64,000 nt of DNA from Planctomycetota bacterium (GTDB lineage: Bacteria > Planctomycetota > UBA1135 > UBA2386): contig JADJPQ010000001.1 in NCBI GenBank assembly GCA_016713175.1, positions 310,001-374,000 on the forward strand. Reading direction: 5' to 3'. The notes under the pieces were generated by a model. The model was given only the letters and a program-made list of their open reading frames with translations, was not told the origin of the DNA and searched no databases. Below, in pieces: positions 60,254 to 64,000 of the stretch; position 1 is the first letter of the stretch; each line of letters starts with the position of its first letter. Both the position numbers and the translations under genes were made by a program.

Positions 60254-63200
60254 TTGGTGGTTCTGGTGCGTTCTCAGGAGGAGCGTCCACTGCCCGGGTC
60301 GCTGCCTGGGACCGAGCGGTGGCTGGTCTGGCTGCAACAACCGGAGTACGACCTCACGTCTCGGCTCGTCGCAATTCGTTCTGCTCCGGACCGGCTGCAG
60401 CGCCGTGCTCTTGTGGCCGAACTGCAGTCCTCGGCCCAGGCGGATCAGGCGGCGCTGACGGCGTTGGTCACGGCGCGCGGCGGACAGGTGTTGCAGCACT
60501 ACTGGGTGTTGAGGGCCCTGGCGGTCGAGGTGCCCCCTGACGCGGTAGCGGTCTTGCGCGAGAACCCCCGCGTGGGTCGGGTGGTGCCGGTCGTGGCGCG
60601 TGGCGCCGCCGAGGTCAGCGCGCGCGTGGCTCTGCCCGTGTCGGCAGTGCCGCCGCTGCCTCTGGGGTTCGCCATCGATGCGAACAACCACAACGTGGCG
60701 CGCGCCCGAACGATCTTGACGTCGATGAGTACCGGCGGTGGTGGTGGAGTCGGGACAGGGGCGCGGGTGGCGTTCTTCGATACTGGGATCGATGTGGACG
60801 TGAATGGCAGCAACGGTGGGGCGGCTGTGGCGCATCCCGGGCTATCGCGGGCCGGCAGCAGCCGGTTGGACGCAAGCCTGCTGGCGCAGGTGCCCTTGGT
60901 CGGCCGGATCGATTGCAACAACATCAGTTTCGTTGGCGCGCCAGGGAACATGTTGCCGAGCGTCAACGGGACGCCGGTGGCGTATCGGCCATGTTTGCAC
61001 AGCACCAGTGCGCAGCATGGAACGGCGATGGCCGGAATCGCGGTCGGGAACTCGGCGCTGGGTCTTCCCGACGGGCATGCGCCCGACGCGCAAGTTGTGG
61101 ATGTATCAATATCAGAGGGCGTGAGTGCGATCCTCCCAATTCCCGACTCAGACATCATGGGACGATGGACCGTCAACGACGCGACGATGCTGAACGCGAT
61201 TCAGGAGTTGAGGGCCTGGATGCTCGAAACGATGTTGCCCGTACACGTCCTGAACGTGTCGTTCGACGGCTGGTCGGTGCCGACCGATCCGATCCCCACG
61301 GCGTTCGACGAGATGGCGCTGCAGGATGATGTGCTGATCGTGACGTCGTGCGGCAACGTTCCGGACGACACGCGGATCAGCAATGGTTTCTACAACGGTC
61401 TGGCGGTGGGCGCCGTCCATGCGAGAACGGCTGCAATTGCAGCCTTCGTTCCAATGGCCGAGACTTCGCGAGGTCCGTTGGCCAGCGACACACGCCGATT
61501 CTATCCGGATCTGTGTGCGACTGGTGCAGGTTCGGGCCTCGCCTACGGGGATGCGGTCAACCAGGCGTCAATCGCATCGTTCTTGCAGATGCCAGCGATC
61601 GACGTGCTCGATGCATGTGCAACCCAGGCGGCAAGCCCGACCACATGCATCCAGGCGCCACCCTGCGGAGCCGGCGGAGTCACGCTGCCCGCCGCCGCGT
61701 TCGGGTTGCCGGTCTCGGGAACTGCGATTCGTCTTGGTCGCGGCACCAGCGAAGCGGCGGCGCAGGTCAGTGGCGCCGCAGCGTTGTACCGGTCAGCCCG
61801 TCCGACGGCGTCGGCCGAGGAGACTCGCGCGGCCATCCTGCTGAACCTGATCAGCGCGTATCCGAATTCGGGCCCCTACCCACCGCAACCATCCGGTCTG
61901 GCGCAGCACACGTACGCTGGCCGGAACACGTTCGGACTCGGGTATCTCCGTGACGACCTGCTCGCCGAGTTTGCCGCGCGTGGCGCCAGCCCCATGGGCG
62001 CCTCGAGTGCGCTGCATCAGCAGGTTGCGGTGACGGCAACGACTGCGCCCACCGTTCAGTATCCGGTGACGGCCGGACTCCGGTACGCGGTCGCCATCTG
62101 TTGGCCTCGGATCGTTGCGAACGTGGTGCCGCAGGACCTGCGTCTGCTGAACCTCGACCTCGAAGTCGCTGGCAGCAACGGCGCCATTGTCGCCCGGTCG
62201 GTTTCGCTGGCCAACAACTACGAACGCGTCGGATTCACGGCAGCCAATACGGAGACGCTCACGATCCGAGTGCTGCGCGTCGAAACGCCGGCGTGGCTGG
62301 GTTCGGTCCCGGTGCAGGTCGTGGCCCGGGAGTTCAACCCTGACGCGGATACGACAACCACGGCATTCGAGGCCACCCCCACGCACGCGGGAACGGGTGG
62401 AGTCATCAGCCTGCCGAGCGGGTCACCCGCCACGGGGTGTGCCGCACCCGCGCAGTCCATTGTGCCCGTTCGGACGGTCCCGGGTCAATATGAGTCGGCG
62501 TACGGCAGCGGCCCGTTGGCGATGGTGCCGGGCCCGAGCAACACCTTTGGGCCGCCGTTGTTTCGAGGGATCAGTCTGGCACAGACAGGCAGCAATGGTC
62601 CCTCCGGTTGCCAGATGCGCATCGAGATCAATGGCAATGCCTCTGCGGGGCAGCCCAACGGCTCGGCAGGTGGGCCGGCACTGATTGGCGGCATCGCGTT
62701 CCGGTCGTGGTTGCCTTTCGAGGTGACCGGTCCGCTGTCCGGGTCGATCGTGATGGAGAACACGCCACCTGGAGGAGTCAATGCCACAGTCGGGGTTCCG
62801 GTGCCGCCGGGGTCACTGTTCAGGTCGCCGGGAACCACTGCGGTGAATGTGGGCAACTTCAACCTGCCGGGTACACCGACGAGCTGGGTCGGGACGAGTT
62901 TTCAGGAGTTTTCGTTCGTCGTTCCGTTCACGACCCCGTTTTCGTACGCCGGCGGCGGTCCGAATGGCAGCAATCTCAGTATCTGGATCTTCCTGACCGG
63001 TCCGATACCCACGCTGTTCCGGGTCGATTCCGTCGCGGATGGCCCTGACGCAGCCAACGTCTTCCACTACGGCTGTCTGACGGCTTCGCAGGGCCCTGGG
63101 CCGGCCGTTTCTCTCGGTTGCACCCCGGTCTTCGCGCTGTTGCCGGCGGCGCCGACGCCGTTGCCGACGTTGACGCCGCTCTTGCGCGTCATCGGTGAGC

Positions 63201-63514
63201 CGTTGCTTGGCAATCAGGTCGAGGTTCAGCTCTCGCAGGTTGCCGCAGGGTCGGCAACGGTGCTTGTGTTGGGGACGTGGTCGCCCGGGGCATTCGTCCC
63301 GTTCCCGGGTTGCACGCAGCACATTGTTGCGCCGTTCTTCACGACCGTGGCCGCCGCTGACCAGATCGGGTTCGTTCGCTGGCCCCTGTTGACAGTGCCC
63401 GCGACTCCCTCGTGGATCCATGTGGACTTCGGCGTGCAAGCGATGTCCTTGCTGCAGCCGTCAGGCGCGATCCTGTCGAATGGGGTCCGGGTGGTGGTGG
63501 GAGGTGGGCTGTGA
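60254..63514 (+). CDS. Exported subtilisin-like serine protease (S8) with propeptide and C-terminal domain
   Basis: 1086 residues counted from the TTG at 60254; the GTG at 60257 is equivalent. The frame stays open back to 60170 and encodes an Arg/Ser-rich then hydrophobic stretch (SVLALALVVLV) that looks like a signal peptide, but no ATG/GTG/TTG occurs there, so the true start is unsettled. I9-like propeptide about 20-113. Catalytic triad: D176 (VAFFDTGID), H255 (SAQHGTAMAG), S499 (GRGTSEAAAQVSGAAAL, with Ala for the usual Pro), oxyanion Asn N368 (TSCGN). The last about 120 residues are a beta-sandwich like other exported proteins here. GTGA overlap with the next gene. Confidence 0.9.
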   Translation: MVVLVRSQEERPLPGSLPGTERWLVWLQQPEYDLTSRLVAIRSAPDRLQRRALVAELQSSAQADQAALTALVTARGGQVLQHYWVLRALAVEVPPDAVAVLRENPRVGRVVPVVARGAAEVSARVALPVSAVPPLPLGFAIDANNHNVARARTILTSMSTGGGGGVGTGARVAFFDTGIDVDVNGSNGGAAVAHPGLSRAGSSRLDASLLAQVPLVGRIDCNNISFVGAPGNMLPSVNGTPVAYRPCLHSTSAQHGTAMAGIAVGNSALGLPDGHAPDAQVVDVSISEGVSAILPIPDSDIMGRWTVNDATMLNAIQELRAWMLETMLPVHVLNVSFDGWSVPTDPIPTAFDEMALQDDVLIVTSCGNVPDDTRISNGFYNGLAVGAVHARTAAIAAFVPMAETSRGPLASDTRRFYPDLCATGAGSGLAYGDAVNQASIASFLQMPAIDVLDACATQAASPTTCIQAPPCGAGGVTLPAAAFGLPVSGTAIRLGRGTSEAAAQVSGAAALYRSARPTASAEETRAAILLNLISAYPNSGPYPPQPSGLAQHTYAGRNTFGLGYLRDDLLAEFAARGASPMGASSALHQQVAVTATTAPTVQYPVTAGLRYAVAICWPRIVANVVPQDLRLLNLDLEVAGSNGAIVARSVSLANNYERVGFTAANTETLTIRVLRVETPAWLGSVPVQVVAREFNPDADTTTTAFEATPTHAGTGGVISLPSGSPATGCAAPAQSIVPVRTVPGQYESAYGSGPLAMVPGPSNTFGPPLFRGISLAQTGSNGPSGCQMRIEINGNASAGQPNGSAGGPALIGGIAFRSWLPFEVTGPLSGSIVMENTPPGGVNATVGVPVPPGSLFRSPGTTAVNVGNFNLPGTPTSWVGTSFQEFSFVVPFTTPFSYAGGGPNGSNLSIWIFLTGPIPTLFRVDSVADGPDAANVFHYGCLTASQGPGPAVSLGCTPVFALLPAAPTPLPTLTPLLRVIGEPLLGNQVEVQLSQVAAGSATVLVLGTWSPGAFVPFPGCTQHIVAPFFTTVAAADQIGFVRWPLLTVPATPSWIHVDFGVQAMSLLQPSGAILSNGVRVVVGGGL

Positions 63515-64000
63515 GGGTCTGGGCAGGTGTGTTGTTGTTACCGATTACTGCGATTGGCCAGGTCAACTGGGGCATCGTCAACGGGCCATGGCAGCTTACG
63601 GGGGGCACTGAAGCGTTCGATATTGCCCGTAATCGTTGGGTGATTGCTCATGGCGTAACTTGGGAATTCGATGGTGTCGCGTGGGTGGCTCGACAAACGA
63701 GCGTTGCTCCGGGAGTAGGCGAAATGGAGTACGATGAGGCGCGCGGCCGCATCGTGCACAGCTCTGATACAGTGACCTACGAGTACGATGGCTTGGACTG
63801 GCGGCTTGCGAACGCCAGCGGGCCGGCCGGGTACCCGCACGCGCTGGTGTACCATCGTGGCCGCGGTCGAGTGATGCGGTTCGGACAGATCGTCATCAAT
63901 GCCTACGACCGAACCGAGCTGTGGGAGTGGGATGGGGTTACCTGGACGCATGTCCCGACATCAGGGCACCCGCCTGGACGCATCAGTCCAGAGGCCGCCC
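63511..64000 (+). CDS. Secreted Kelch-repeat protein, cut by right window edge
   Basis: The GTG at 63511 overlaps the protease stop (GTGA). 163 codons are visible and open to the edge. Signal peptide to about residue 16 (ITAIGQ), then Kelch blades such as WEFDGVAWVAR, YEYDGLDWRLA and LWEWDGVTWTHV, like those at 44130 and 56231. Codon use is visibly less GC-rich than in neighbours (GATATT, GTAATC, GTTACC), a hint of different origin or lower expression. Translational coupling suggests a functional link with the protease. Confidence 0.85.
   Translation, partial: MRVWAGVLLLPITAIGQVNWGIVNGPWQLTGGTEAFDIARNRWVIAHGVTWEFDGVAWVARQTSVAPGVGEMEYDEARGRIVHSSDTVTYEYDGLDWRLANASGPAGYPHALVYHRGRGRVMRFGQIVINAYDRTELWEWDGVTWTHVPTSGHPPGRISPEAA

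Overview
The window is a high-GC chromosomal segment, roughly two-thirds G+C or more by eye. It probably comes from an uncultured Planctomycetota-like Gram-negative bacterium. Evidence for an outer membrane: lpxA (lipid A), an outer-membrane beta-barrel candidate, lipobox proteins and a capsule/flippase/glycosyltransferase operon. Planctomycete flavour comes from many secreted Kelch, NHL and TDGT-repeat proteins that share a loosely conserved C-terminal domain. The phylum call is inference from gene content. There are no rRNA, tRNA, CRISPR or transposase genes and no prophage.

Region 1 (1-6220) looks like a cobalamin-responsive island. Two cobalamin riboswitches flank a QueG-like iron-sulfur protein. 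The minus-strand one (about 3963-4125) leads two paralogous secreted beta-propellers and possibly a membrane-anchored carboxypeptidase-regulatory-like protein cut by the window edge. The plus-strand one (about 5014-5170) leads another exported protein. None of these is a classical B12 gene, so this may be an undescribed corrinoid capture and reduction system, and it is my main candidate.

Region 2 (6259-14006) holds a PLP decarboxylase. Divergent from it, behind a near-consensus promoter, is a tightly overlapping housekeeping operon: aroF-tpiA-secG-yicC-gmk-coaC-prmA. A convergent rsmJ and an XRE regulator follow.

Region 3 (14028-21803, minus strand) is a surface-polysaccharide operon: CotH kinase/beta-helix protein, KpsS-like protein, flippase, methyltransferase and two GT2 glycosyltransferases. 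Divergent from it, region 4 (21889-26767) is a BigR/Blh-type sulfide or persulfide operon: dioxygenase-rhodanese fusion, two YeeE/YedE membrane proteins, triple rhodanese and an ArsR regulator. A palindrome overlaps its predicted promoter.

Region 5 (26780-44070) is mixed: a TPR-thioredoxin-like exported protein, a sugar-dehydrogenase-like propeller, GT87 and GT4 enzymes, BtpA, an outer-membrane barrel, two M16 homologues that have lost the zinc site, lpxA, a divergent PTS enzyme I, a HhH DNA glycosylase and a tRNA-dihydrouridine synthase.

Region 6 (44130-64000) is dominated by exported proteins: Kelch proteins, a TDGT-repeat propeller, MORN-peroxiredoxin and ZU5-like lipoproteins, a subtilase preceded by an 8-bp tandem repeat, and small stand-alone copies of the C-terminal domain. 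In the middle sits an AAA/DUF4143 ATPase with a three-copy repeat array upstream.
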